Assembly (NCBI RefSeq): GCF_008370325.1
Contig: NZ_VNIP01000001.1
Location: 62,001 to 126,000 of the forward strand
Direction: 5' to 3'
Length of the DNA stretch: 64,000 nucleotides
Origin: Martinezella tropici
GTDB lineage: Bacteria > Pseudomonadota > Alphaproteobacteria > Rhizobiales > Rhizobiaceae
Of the stretch, positions 10,006 through 18,404 are shown piece by piece. Numbering within the stretch: the first letter of the stretch is position 1; every line of letters begins with the position of its first letter. The notes beneath the pieces are model-generated. The model searched no databases. It was not told the DNA's origin and worked only from the letters and a program-made list of their open reading frames with translations. A program made the position numbers and the translations under genes.

Positions 10006-10299
10006 ATGCTGACCAACTATCTCTTCAAGGATCTCTATGATGATCGATGGGGCGATCCCGGTAATCCAAACGCGGTCGATCCGCCCTCATCAGGGGACAA
10101 TCGCGGCGCTGGCGGGCAAGGCATTCTGCGTCGCATGGCAGGGCTTATCCGCCGTCGCCGGGATCGTCCGTCGGCGTGGTCCTTCACGATTCCGAGCGAG
10201 ACATCAGACGCGGATGGCGAGGCCGAGATCCGGCCTCGCACCTATGATGAAGAGCCGAAATTCCTCGCGATCGCCAAGGCCTTGTCGCGGAACTGCTAG
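10006..10299 (+). CDS. Unrecognised small protein divergent from the LacI regulator
   Basis: A 97-residue reading frame with codon use like its neighbours (GC-rich third positions). I do not recognise the protein. The N-terminus MLTNYLFKDLYDDRW is acidic-aromatic, the middle (about residues 42-56) is strongly basic (RRMAGLIRRRRDRP) and the C-terminus is acidic then helical; there is no signal peptide or membrane helix. An ATG at 9991 would add five residues, but operator 3 ends three bases before it. It is the only gene downstream of the LacI-controlled promoter, since the next gene is convergent. A 7-base hairpin at 10299-10319 (GAGCAAC/GTTGCTC) overlaps the stop and might act as a weak terminator. 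Confidence 0.6.
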   Translation: MLTNYLFKDLYDDRWGDPGNPNAVDPPSSGDNRGAGGQGILRRMAGLIRRRRDRPSAWSFTIPSETSDADGEAEIRPRTYDEEPKFLAIAKALSRNC

Positions 10300-10330
10300 A
10301 GCAACGCCATGAGTTGCTCCAATGCCGGTC

Positions 10331-11059
10331 TCAGAAGCTTTCCTTGTAAGGCCGTAGATCGAGCTCCTGCGTCCAGGCCGAAGGATGCTGGCGATGAATG
10401 TGCCAGTAGCTCTCGGCGATGGCGTCGATGTTCAGCAGGCCATCGGCATCCACATCCGGCCGGCGCGAGCGCAGCCGCTCCCCGTCTATGCCGCCATCGA
10501 TGATGGTGTAGGCGACATGCAGGCCAAGTGGCCCGAATTCGCGCGCCATGCTCTGGCTGATCATTCGAAGACCCGCCTTGGCGGCGGCGAATTGCGCGAA
10601 GCCCGCCTTGCCGCGCAGGCTGGCGGAAGCGCCGGTGAAGATTACGGTGCCGCGGCCGAGCGGTGCCAGATGACGCGCCGCCTCGCGCCCGACGAGGAAG
10701 CCGCCGAAGCAGCAGACGCGCCAGAATTCCTCGAATTGCGCTGCGGTGACGGCACGAAAGCCGATTTGGCGATTGATGCCGGCGTTGAAGACAACCAGAT
10801 CAGGCGCAGCAATATCCGCGCGCGCCGTAAAGGCGTGTTCGAACAGCCGGATGACCGCAGCTTCATCCGTCGCGTCGGTTTCGATGGCTTCGACACTGCC
10901 GCCGGATGCCTTGATGGCGGCCGCCACCTGATCGATTTTCGCCGGGGTCCGGCCGGCGATGACGACATGATAGCCCTTGTCTGCGAGAAGCCGGCAGAGC
11001 GCAGCCCCCAGTCCCTGTTCGGCACCCACTCCGACGATGATGGCGCTTGGCGTGCTCAT
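10331..11059 (-). CDS. SDR-family oxidoreductase with Phe in place of the catalytic Tyr
   Basis: A 242-residue short-chain dehydrogenase fold. The nucleotide-binding loop is GVGAEQGLG (residues 10-18), NAG is at 92-94 and the active-site Ser145 lies in FTGAS. The YxxxK motif reads FAAAK: Phe157 and Lys161. I checked this codon on the minus strand (TTC), so it is not a translation slip. Family knowledge: the Tyr is the general acid/base, so ordinary SDR chemistry would be impaired, although an SDR subgroup with this FxxxK is, from memory, common in proteobacteria. The ATG overlaps the stop of the upstream Old Yellow Enzyme gene by 4 bases, so the two proteins are made together. Confidence 0.85.
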   Translation of the reverse strand: MSTPSAIIVGVGAEQGLGAALCRLLADKGYHVVIAGRTPAKIDQVAAAIKASGGSVEAIETDATDEAAVIRLFEHAFTARADIAAPDLVVFNAGINRQIGFRAVTAAQFEEFWRVCCFGGFLVGREAARHLAPLGRGTVIFTGASASLRGKAGFAQFAAAKAGLRMISQSMAREFGPLGLHVAYTIIDGGIDGERLRSRRPDVDADGLLNIDAIAESYWHIHRQHPSAWTQELDLRPYKESF

Positions 11060-12177
11060 TCGGCGGCCTCCCTGGCATCGAGCGTCGGATAATCGGTATA
11101 GCCCTCCGCGCCGCCGCCGTAGAAGGTGGGGCGGTGGTAGGGGTTGAGGGGTGCAGCGCGCCGGATGCGCTCCGGCAGATCGGGATTGGCGATGAACAGC
11201 CGACCGAAGGCGATGGCGTCGGCATAGCCGGCGGCGAGCGTGGCTTCGGCCGTATCAGGCCGGAAATTCCCGGCGGCAATCAACGTGCCCGACCAGGCAG
11301 GCCGGAAGAGCTCCGCTGCTGACGGTACGTTCTTGTGGTCGACCTCGGCCTGGCCGGCACCGCTGGCGCGCGGCTCGATCAGATGCAGATAGGCAAGGTT
11401 CAGTCGGTCCAGTTCGCGAATGACATGGCCGTAGAGACGCAAGGGATCGTCCTCGCCGCTGTCATTGGCAATACCGAAGGGCGAGAGGCGGACGCCGACG
11501 CGATCCGAGCCCCAGACCTCGGAAACCGCCTCGACCACTTCCAGCAGCAGCCGCGTGCGGTTCTCGATCGAGCCGCCATATTGGTCGGTGCGCCGGTTGG
11601 TGCGGGCCTGCAGGAACTGTTCGATCAGATAGCCGTTGGCGCCATGGATTTCGACGCCGTCGAAGCCGGCCTGCTTGGCATTGGCCGCCGCCTGGGCATA
11701 GAGGTCGATCAGGAGCGGCATGAGATCGATATCGATCGCCTGCGGCGTTTCGAAGGACACGCGCTCGAACGTGGCCGTGAAGGCTTCGCCCTTGGCGGCG
11801 ATGGCGGATGGGGCGATCGGCGGAGCGCCATCAGGCTGATGCGAGGAATGGGAGATGCGGCCGACATGCCAGAGCTGCAGGAAGATCTTGCCACCCTTGC
11901 CATGAACGGCGTCCGTCACCGCCTTCCAGCCGGCGATCTGTTCGGCCGTATGGATGCCGGGTGTTGCCGGCATGCCCTGTCCGGCGCGGGAAATCTGCGA
12001 GCCCTCGGAAATGATGAGGCCGCCCTCGCTGGCGCGCTGGGCATAATATTCGGCGTTCAGCGGAGAAGGCACGTTGCCCGGCTGGCTTGCCCGCATGCGG
12101 GTGAGAGGTGCCATGATGATGCGATGCGCAAAGTCATAGGGGCCGACGGAAAGTGGCGAAAACAAAGTAGCTGTCAT
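11056..12177 (-). CDS. Old Yellow Enzyme-type alkene reductase (NemA-like)
   Basis: A 373-residue FMN-dependent TIM-barrel enzyme that reduces activated C=C bonds (enones, maleimides, some nitro compounds) with NAD(P)H. Visible are the N-terminal MAPLTRMRA, the QLWHVGR segment, the substrate-binding His-Asn pair in HGANGYL, and the C-terminal FGRLFIANPDLPERI phosphate-binding region with YPTLD at the end. The start at 12177 has AGGAG upstream. It is followed with a 4-base overlap by the SDR gene, and preceded in the same direction by an alpha/beta hydrolase gene 136 bases away. A palindrome at 12262-12275 in the gap may control it. Confidence 0.93.
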   Translation of the reverse strand: MTATLFSPLSVGPYDFAHRIIMAPLTRMRASQPGNVPSPLNAEYYAQRASEGGLIISEGSQISRAGQGMPATPGIHTAEQIAGWKAVTDAVHGKGGKIFLQLWHVGRISHSSHQPDGAPPIAPSAIAAKGEAFTATFERVSFETPQAIDIDLMPLLIDLYAQAAANAKQAGFDGVEIHGANGYLIEQFLQARTNRRTDQYGGSIENRTRLLLEVVEAVSEVWGSDRVGVRLSPFGIANDSGEDDPLRLYGHVIRELDRLNLAYLHLIEPRASGAGQAEVDHKNVPSAAELFRPAWSGTLIAAGNFRPDTAEATLAAGYADAIAFGRLFIANPDLPERIRRAAPLNPYHRPTFYGGGAEGYTDYPTLDAREAAE

Positions 12178-12261
12178 AAAATTCTCCTGCCTGGAGCCCA
12201 AATTGCTCCCCGGGGCGGAAGGGCCTGTCAGCGGCGATTCGGTCTCGGGAGTTCGAATAAG

Positions 12262-12275
12262 ATGATGGTCATCAT
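12262..12275. promoter_or_regulatory. Palindrome upstream of the alkene reductase gene
   Basis: ATGATG and CATCAT, separated by 2 bases, about 90 bases upstream of the alkene reductase start. The size suits a TetR-, HxlR- or MarR-type repressor. No regulator gene is adjacent, so the cognate protein is unknown. Confidence 0.45.
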
Positions 12276-12313
12276 TTATTCCAACAATCGGACGTGCGCA
12301 ACTAAATCTCGTA

Positions 12314-13120
12314 TCAGGTCGGGATCGTTGCGAGAAAGCCGAACAAAGCGGCATTGAACTGCGCCGGCCGTTGCAGCGGCGCGAAATGGCTGACGCCCGG
12401 CAGCAGGATCAGCTTCGCGCGGGGAATATGCCGGACGAGATAATCGGCATGCTCCCGCTTGATGAATTCGTCATGCTCGCTCTGGACGATGGCGACAGGC
12501 ACATCGATCACGGCGAGATCGGCAATGGTGTAGTTCGGCTCGGTCCGCTGCATCAGGCCGACGGCCTCGACGAAGGCGTCGAACTTGTCAGGCGTGGCCG
12601 ACAGGGCGGCATAATCTTTCGTATGACGGGAGAAACAGCGCTCGATGATCGGCGTCGCCACGAATTCCTTCGTGCCGCTCGGATCCATGTTGCAGGCAAA
12701 GAAGAAAACGCCGGACACGCGCTCCGGATGGGTTCGTCCAAGCACCATGCCGATGCAGGCGCCGTCGCTCCAGCCGGCAATGGCCGCCTTTTCGATCTTC
12801 AGCCTGTCCATGACGGCGAGAACGTCTGACGCCATGAGCTCATAGCTATAAGGTTGCTCGTCGCACGTGCTGCGGCCATGACCGCGGCTGTCGATGACGA
12901 TAACCTGATGGCCTGCGTCGATGAGCGCGGGTACTTGGTAGCCCCAATTGCCGCCGTTTCCGAGCCCGCCATGCAGGAGGATCACCGGAGCGCCGCTGCC
13001 ATAGGAGGCATACCAGATGCTGGCGCCATCATGATCGACACGGCCCTCCGCCTCGGCATGCGGCAAGGGGGCGGCCCCTTCTGCTTCGAAGCGATGAAGC
13101 TCGTCATCGTGAAATTCCAT
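12314..13120 (-). CDS. Alpha/beta-fold hydrolase
   Basis: A 268-residue cytoplasmic hydrolase. The oxyanion-hole region ILLHGGLGNGGNWG lies near residue 50, the nucleophile Ser is in AGWSDGA near residue 115, the acid is probably in the EHDEF region near 220 and the His in GVSHFAPLQ near 245. The pattern resembles esterases and 3-oxoadipate enol-lactonase-like hydrolases; the substrate is not evident. I start at ATG 13120, where GGGAGG is well spaced; a GTG two codons upstream is less likely. It heads a possible minus-strand unit with the alkene reductase and SDR genes, though an operator-like palindrome lies between. Confidence 0.88.
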   Translation of the reverse strand: MEFHDDELHRFEAEGAAPLPHAEAEGRVDHDGASIWYASYGSGAPVILLHGGLGNGGNWGYQVPALIDAGHQVIVIDSRGHGRSTCDEQPYSYELMASDVLAVMDRLKIEKAAIAGWSDGACIGMVLGRTHPERVSGVFFFACNMDPSGTKEFVATPIIERCFSRHTKDYAALSATPDKFDAFVEAVGLMQRTEPNYTIADLAVIDVPVAIVQSEHDEFIKREHADYLVRHIPRAKLILLPGVSHFAPLQRPAQFNAALFGFLATIPT

Positions 13121-13204
13121 ATCCACCTCCCATTGCGCCGTCTTCTCCCAACAGCCACGCGGCGAGACTAGTCGATCCCAGCCCGTTTTTTCAACAGGCA
13201 GCCG

Positions 13205-14086
13205 TCATATAGTTGCCAGGTGCTCGAAAAGATCGCGGGCCGGTGTCGGCAGGTCTTCGAGCGAGCGGGCACAGATCGACAGCTGGCGCGTGGCCCAGTT
13301 GTCAGTAAGGCGCACAGCCGTGATTTTTGCGGACCGGCTGCAGCGCCGCGCCGCCGTTTCCGGCACGATGCCAAGGCCGATGCCCTGGCCCGCCATGTCG
13401 CAGATGCTCTCGAATGTCCGCATCCGCACGCGCATTTTCAGACGGGTGCCGAGCCGGGCGGCTTGTGCGTCGATATGATCCTGCAGCGCTCCCCCTGCGA
13501 GCCCGACGAAATGCTCGTGCAGGATTTCCGCAAAGGCGATCTGCTTTGCCGCCGCAAACGCATGATCGCGAGGCATCACCACCACCAGCCGGTCGATCGC
13601 GAAGGGCCGCAATATCAGGCCCGAGGTGTCGACGGCACTGGAGAGGATGCCGATCTCGGCCAGCCCGGCCGAAACGGCGCGTGCGATCTCGACACTCTGG
13701 CGCTCCTTGAGGTCGATGTCGGTTCGTGGGTGTTTTGCCATCCATTCGGCAAGGCGCTGCGGCAGGTATTCGGCGATCGCGGCAGTGTTGGCGACAAGCC
13801 GGATCGTTGCCCTGAGGCCGCTTGCATGTTCGCCAAGTTCACCGCGCATCTGTGCCAGCTGCCTCTGGATCAGCCGGGCATGATGCGCCAGTGCCTCGCC
13901 GGTCGGCGTCGGGCGGATACCGCGCCGACCACGCTCCAGAAGCTGTACGCCGCCATTCGCTTCCATGTCGCGCAGCCGCTCGCTGGCGGCGGGCAGCGAA
14001 AGCCCGACATCGGCGGCCCCATGCGTGATGCTGCCGGCATCGACGACAGCGAGGAAAAGGCGAAGGTCGGTCAGATCGAAGCGCAT
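13205..14086 (-). CDS. LysR-family transcriptional regulator
   Basis: A 293-residue regulator. The N-terminal winged HTH (residues 2-60, LRLFLAVVDAGSITHGAADV, then SLPAASERLRDME) is followed by the two-lobed co-inducer domain. Family proteins form tetramers and usually control the divergent gene, here a TauE/SafE-type permease beginning at 14185 with only 98 bases between. No good ribosome site precedes the ATG. Ligand not predictable; the permease class suggests a small organic or sulfur anion. Confidence 0.9.
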   Translation of the reverse strand: MRFDLTDLRLFLAVVDAGSITHGAADVGLSLPAASERLRDMEANGGVQLLERGRRGIRPTPTGEALAHHARLIQRQLAQMRGELGEHASGLRATIRLVANTAAIAEYLPQRLAEWMAKHPRTDIDLKERQSVEIARAVSAGLAEIGILSSAVDTSGLILRPFAIDRLVVVMPRDHAFAAAKQIAFAEILHEHFVGLAGGALQDHIDAQAARLGTRLKMRVRMRTFESICDMAGQGIGLGIVPETAARRCSRSAKITAVRLTDNWATRQLSICARSLEDLPTPARDLFEHLATI

Positions 14087-14184
14087 GGGGTGGAGATTAT
14101 CGCATCTCCAGCCTTCGGCATAGCCGAAGCCTGTCTTCGCATCATCCGCATTGTGCCCTCCCTCCCATCTGCTAGTGAGAGCGC

Positions 14185-14934
14185 ATGATGGATCATTCGA
14201 TATGGCTCGTCGCGGCGATCTTCGCGACCTTCTTCGTGGCCGGCATGGCCAAGGGCGTCACCGGCATGGGGCTGCCGACTGTGGCGATGGGCGTGCTGGG
14301 CGCGCTGATCTCGCCGCTGACAGCAGCGAGCCTGCTGATTGTTCCGTCCTTCGTTACCAATGTCTGGCAGCTTCTGGCTGGCCCGAACTTTCGTGCTCTT
14401 GCCCACCGCTTCTTTCTCTTGGTCTTCGCCGTAATCGTCGGAACATTTGCCGGCTCATATCTTCTGGCCGCTGGCGATACGTGGATAACCACGGCGGCAT
14501 TAGGGGCCGCGCTCATCGTCTATGCCGGCCACGCGCTCCTCGCCCGACAGCTTCGTGTACCCCAGACGCTGGAGCCGCTGCTGTCGCCGATCATCGGCTT
14601 GATTACCGGCTTATTGACCGGCGCGACCGGCGTCTTCTTCGTTCCAGCGGTGCCATACCTGCAGTCGCTCGGACTGGAGAAGGAAGAGCTGGTTCAAGCG
14701 CTGGGCCTTTCCTTCACCGTTTCCACGGTGGCGCTTGCCGGCGCGCTCGCCTGGCATGGCGCATTCCGTGTCGACAATCTCGCTCTGTCTATCCTTGCGA
14801 TCGTCCCGGCGCTCGCCGGTATGTGGTCCGGCCAGATTATCCGCAATCGCGTCAGCCCGGCCACATTCCGCCGCTGGTTTCTGATCTGTCTCCTCGTGCT
14901 TGGCGCCGAGATGGTCGTCAAAGCCTCTTTCTGA
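14185..14934 (+). CDS. TauE/SafE-family permease
   Basis: A 249-residue membrane protein with about eight hydrophobic helices arranged as two repeats. The N-terminal helix carries GMAKGVTGMGLPTVA, and the second half starts with LITGLLTGATGVFFVP, the glycine-rich motif that recurs in both halves of TauE/SafE (DUF81) proteins. Members export sulfite, sulfoacetate or other organic anions, or import them. An ATG one codon later is equally possible. The divergent LysR gene is the likely regulator. Substrate is unknown. Confidence 0.9.
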   Translation: MMDHSIWLVAAIFATFFVAGMAKGVTGMGLPTVAMGVLGALISPLTAASLLIVPSFVTNVWQLLAGPNFRALAHRFFLLVFAVIVGTFAGSYLLAAGDTWITTAALGAALIVYAGHALLARQLRVPQTLEPLLSPIIGLITGLLTGATGVFFVPAVPYLQSLGLEKEELVQALGLSFTVSTVALAGALAWHGAFRVDNLALSILAIVPALAGMWSGQIIRNRVSPATFRRWFLICLLVLGAEMVVKASF

Positions 14935-15152
14935 GGCAGTCCTGTATTGCTGGGCTGCCCATGTTCCCGCTGGGCCTAGCTCGCAAGGCCACCTGCAGCT
15001 ATGCGGCAAGAATGGTTGCTCGGCGACGAGATCAGGATCTGCGCCTCTGCGCGCGACGTTCAGTTCAGAAAAAGATCTTGCCAAAGGTTCAGCCACTGCC
15101 GGGATGAGGTCGGCTCTTGCATGCCGTATCGAATCGTAATAATTGAAGTTAC

Positions 15153-15602
15153 ATGAAAAGAGACAGCCGACTTTCCTCCGTTCTCCATGCTCTTCTCCAT
15201 ATGGCCGAGCAGGATGGACCGCTGACCTCCGAAGCCCTGGCGCAATGCATGCACACCAATCCCGTCGTCGTGCGACGCACCATGGGGCTGCTACGTGACG
15301 TGGGTATCGTCCATTCCGCCAAGGGGCATACCGGCGGCTGGACGATCGCGGCGGATCTTAAAACCGTTACGCTGCGCCAACTGCACGAGGCGCTTGGCGA
15401 ACCGGCCGTCTTCGCCATTGGCAATCGCAACGAGACGCCGGAGTGCCTTGTCGAGCAATCGGTCAATTCCGTGCTCGACGACGCCTTTTCGGAGGCCGAG
15501 GCCCTGCTGCTCCGGCGCTTCGAAAACGTCACGCTTGCCGATCTCGCCGCCGAATTTGCGCGGCGTCATGCGCAGTGGCGCACAGAAAGGACCCTGTCAT
15601 GA
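15153..15602 (+). CDS. Rrf2-family transcriptional regulator without Fe-S cysteines
   Basis: A 149-residue regulator: winged HTH over residues 6-60 (SEALAQCMHTNPVVVRRTMG, then GHTGGW wing), followed by a dimerisation helix. Only two cysteines exist, Cys32 and Cys98, and the three-cysteine Fe-S motif of IscR/NsrR is absent, so it belongs to the cluster-free YwnA-like group. Its stop overlaps the start of the flavoprotein gene by 4 bases. The coupling suggests it senses the redox or chemical state handled by that flavoprotein, possibly through its cysteines; this is inference. The 218 bases upstream hold no other gene that I can see. Confidence 0.9.
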   Translation: MKRDSRLSSVLHALLHMAEQDGPLTSEALAQCMHTNPVVVRRTMGLLRDVGIVHSAKGHTGGWTIAADLKTVTLRQLHEALGEPAVFAIGNRNETPECLVEQSVNSVLDDAFSEAEALLLRRFENVTLADLAAEFARRHAQWRTERTLS

Positions 15603-16483
15603 CCCATGACGTCATCGTCATCGGGGGCAGCTATGCCGGAATGGCGGCCGCCCTCCAGCTTCTGCGAGCCCGTCGCAAGGTGTTGGTCATCGATGCCGGC
15701 AAGCGCCGCAATCGTTTCGCGGATGCCTCCCACGGCTTTCTCGGCCAGGATGGGGTCAACCCCGGCGAGATCGCCCGCAAGGCGCGTGAGCAGCTTTCCG
15801 CCTATCCGACTTTGACATGGGTCGAAGGCATTGCCGAGAAAGCCGAGGGCGAGAAGGATGCCTTCGTCGTGACCACGGCAGATGGCCTACTACGCCATGA
15901 CGGCCGGCGCCTTCTTTTCGCAACCGGCGTCTCCGATACCTTGCCCGAGATCGAGGGCCTTGGCGAACGTTGGGGCCGGAGCGTTTTCCATTGCCCCTAC
16001 TGCCACGGTTACGAGCTCGATCAGGGCCGCATCGGCTGCATCGCCACCGGCCCGATGTCGCTGCATCAGGCACAATTGCTGCCGGAATGGGGCGAGGTGA
16101 CGCTCTTCCTCAATGGCAGCTTTGCCCCGGATGAAGCCCAGCGCACCGATCTCACCGCCCGAGGTGTCACGATCGAGGAAACGCCGGTCGCAAGCTTGGA
16201 AGGGGAAGCCGACGTGCGGCTCGCCGATGGACGCCTGCTGCAGTTTGCCGGGCTCTTCACCGCCTCGCGCGTATCGCCCTCGAGCCCGATTGCCGAACGG
16301 CTCGGCTGCACGCTCGAGGAAACGCCTTTTGGCATGCAGATCCAGACAGACGCCATGAAGGAAACCACTATTCCCGGTGCCTTTGCCTGCGGTGATGCCG
16401 CGCGCGTCCCGCATTCGGTGTCGCTGGCCGTCGGCGATGGCGCCTGGGCCGGCGCGCAGCTGCATCGCTCACTGGTGTTTTAA
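15599..16483 (+). CDS. Thioredoxin-reductase-like flavoprotein with CPYC but no NADPH motif
   Basis: A 294-residue class II pyridine-nucleotide disulfide oxidoreductase-like protein. The FAD-binding GGSYAG is at residues 9-14, the redox pair at Cys132-Cys135 in HCPYCHG, and the second FAD motif is ACGDAA near residue 265. The usual NADPH-binding GxGxxA between the halves is replaced by IATGPMSLHQA (about residues 147-157), so NADPH use is doubtful. Known relatives without this motif include dithiol oxidases of the GliT/HlmI type and ferredoxin-linked reductases. ATG at 15599 overlaps the Rrf2 stop. Could act on a small thiol or a thioredoxin; substrate unknown. Confidence 0.85.
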   Translation: MTHDVIVIGGSYAGMAAALQLLRARRKVLVIDAGKRRNRFADASHGFLGQDGVNPGEIARKAREQLSAYPTLTWVEGIAEKAEGEKDAFVVTTADGLLRHDGRRLLFATGVSDTLPEIEGLGERWGRSVFHCPYCHGYELDQGRIGCIATGPMSLHQAQLLPEWGEVTLFLNGSFAPDEAQRTDLTARGVTIEETPVASLEGEADVRLADGRLLQFAGLFTASRVSPSSPIAERLGCTLEETPFGMQIQTDAMKETTIPGAFACGDAARVPHSVSLAVGDGAWAGAQLHRSLVF

Positions 16484-16531
16484 GATCGGCTGCGGAGGGC
16501 TTTCGTCCTCCGATATCTGCTGGCGGATGCT

Positions 16532-16984
16532 CTATTTCTCCTCCGCTACTTTCACGATAACCGTTTCATCCGGGCCGATGGAGCGTCCGTCCTGTGCCCG
16601 GATGTCGAGCTGCACCGGCTGTCCGCTCGCTCGATCCACCAATAGCGAATGCTCTTCCGCCGGCGCGAAAAGATGGCGCTCGCCGAACTGACGCAACGCC
16701 ACCATGACCGGGAACAGATCCTTTCCCATTGGCGTCAGGCGATATTCCATGCGCGTGCCGCCCTCGCTTGTCGGAGCCAGCTCCAGGATGCCGCTTGCAA
16801 CAAGCGTGCGCAGGCGCTCGGTGAGAATATTCTTGGCGATGCCGAGGCTCTTTTGAAATTCGCTGAAGCGCGTCAGCCCGTCGAAGGCGTCGCGCACGAT
16901 CAGGAGCGACCACCAGTCTCCGATCACGTCCAATGAGCGTGCGCTCGGGCAATAATCGCCCTTGAGGCTTTTCCGCGCGACCAT
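16532..16984 (-). CDS. HxlR-family transcriptional regulator
   Basis: A 150-residue winged-helix regulator. The family hallmark Cys lies near the N-terminus (DYCPSARSLDVIGDWW), followed by LLIVRDAFDGLTRFSEF and the recognition helix AKNILTERLRTL, then the wing. HxlR/HypR proteins often sense aldehydes or disulfide stress through that Cys. It is divergent from an MFS exporter gene; the 109-base gap has short inverted motifs (AAACCA near 17032 and TGGTTT near 17056; ATAATG/CATTAT at 17038-17072), fitting a shared operator. Confidence 0.9.
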   Translation of the reverse strand: MVARKSLKGDYCPSARSLDVIGDWWSLLIVRDAFDGLTRFSEFQKSLGIAKNILTERLRTLVASGILELAPTSEGGTRMEYRLTPMGKDLFPVMVALRQFGERHLFAPAEEHSLLVDRASGQPVQLDIRAQDGRSIGPDETVIVKVAEEK

Positions 16985-17093
16985 CCGCTCAGTCGTCCCT
17001 GTCTTTTGTCTGCAAGAATGGTTGCATGATTAAACCAATAATGTTACGCGATTGATGGTTTCATTATTAAACTGAAGAATCGGGAGTTTTGCA

Positions 17094-18404
17094 ATGACGA
17101 TCGATCAGGACGCGCCGCCGGTCGGCAGCGCGAAGGATATTGCGCGCCTTCATTCCTCGCGAGAGGGTTCGTCTAAGCGCGCTGAATACTCGGAAGAGGC
17201 CAATTCGCCGCTGACACGCGCCACGATTTTCCTGTTTGCTGTCGCGAGTGGCCTCGCCGTCGCCAACGCCTATTTCGCCCATCCTCTTCTCGATGTCATG
17301 GCCGATGATCTCAAGCTGTCGCGCACAGTTGCCGGCCTGATCGTCGGCGCGACGCAGCTCGGTTATGGCCTCGGCCTCATCCTTCTGGTGCCGCTCGGCG
17401 ATCTCATCGACCGGCTCAAGCTCATCATCGTGCAATCGCTGCTGAGCGTTGCGGCACTCGTTTGTGTCGGCCTTTCCTCCAGTGCCGCGATGCTGCTCGC
17501 CTCCATGGCCGCCATCGGCTTTCTGGCCGTGGTGACGCAGGCGCTGGTTGCCTATGCGGCGAGCCTGGCGCATGCCGCCGAGCGCGGCCATATCGTCGGC
17601 ATGGTCACGAGCGGCATCGTGCTCGGCATTCTTCTGGCGCGCAGCGTCGCGGGCACGCTGACCGATCTCTCCGGCTGGCGGACTGTCTATATCGTCTCCG
17701 CCATACTGACGCTGGTGATCGCGCTTCTGCTCTGGCGGGCGCTGCCGCGGCAGCAAAGGCCGAAGGGTGGTCTTTCCTATTTCGATCTCATCCGATCGCT
17801 CGGCACCTTGCTCGTCGAAGAACCGGTCCTGCGCATCCGCGCTATCATCGCCATGCTGATCTTCGCCGATATCACCACGTTGCTCGCACCACTTGTGCTG
17901 CCGCTGACGGCACCACCTTACTCCCTGTCCCACACCGAAGTCGGCCTGTTCGGCCTTGCCGGCGCGGCGGGCGCGCTCGGCGCGGTCAGGGCAGGTCGCT
18001 GGGCCGACCGCGGCCATGGGCAGCGCACTACGGGCATTGCGCTTGCTCTGATGTTGTTTGCCTGGCTACCGATCTCGCTGCTGAACTATTCTATCTTGTG
18101 GCTCGTCGTCGGCGTGCTCGTCATCGATTTCGGCCTGCAGGCGACGCACGTTACCAACCAGGGCATGATCTACCGTGTTCGGGCGGGCGCGCAGAGCAGG
18201 CTGACCGCCGCCTACATGGTGTTCTATTCCATTGGCAGCGCTGCGGGATCGTCGACATCGACCATCATCTATGCCCATGCGGGCTGGCCGGGCGTCTGCC
18301 TCTCCGGCGCGGCGATAAGCTTGGCAACGCTGCTCTTCTGGGCGCTGACCTTGCGGGCAACGCCTGAGGTGGCGACGCAGAGCGTCGATCGGAAAAATAG
18401 CTAG
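17094..18404 (+). CDS. MFS transporter (drug or small-molecule exporter type)
   Basis: A 436-residue major facilitator with 12 predicted helices after a hydrophilic N-terminal tail of about 45 residues. The loop between helices 2 and 3 reads VPLGDLIDRLKLI, a form of the MFS loop motif; the pattern resembles the YnfM/Bcr-like exporters. GGGAG is 7 bases before the ATG. It is divergent from the HxlR regulator and ends overlapping the convergent LysR gene by 4 bases. Substrate unknown. The N-terminal extension is longer than usual, and a later start is possible but lacks a better RBS. Confidence 0.9.
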   Translation: MTIDQDAPPVGSAKDIARLHSSREGSSKRAEYSEEANSPLTRATIFLFAVASGLAVANAYFAHPLLDVMADDLKLSRTVAGLIVGATQLGYGLGLILLVPLGDLIDRLKLIIVQSLLSVAALVCVGLSSSAAMLLASMAAIGFLAVVTQALVAYAASLAHAAERGHIVGMVTSGIVLGILLARSVAGTLTDLSGWRTVYIVSAILTLVIALLLWRALPRQQRPKGGLSYFDLIRSLGTLLVEEPVLRIRAIIAMLIFADITTLLAPLVLPLTAPPYSLSHTEVGLFGLAGAAGALGAVRAGRWADRGHGQRTTGIALALMLFAWLPISLLNYSILWLVVGVLVIDFGLQATHVTNQGMIYRVRAGAQSRLTAAYMVFYSIGSAAGSSTSTIIYAHAGWPGVCLSGAAISLATLLFWALTLRATPEVATQSVDRKNS

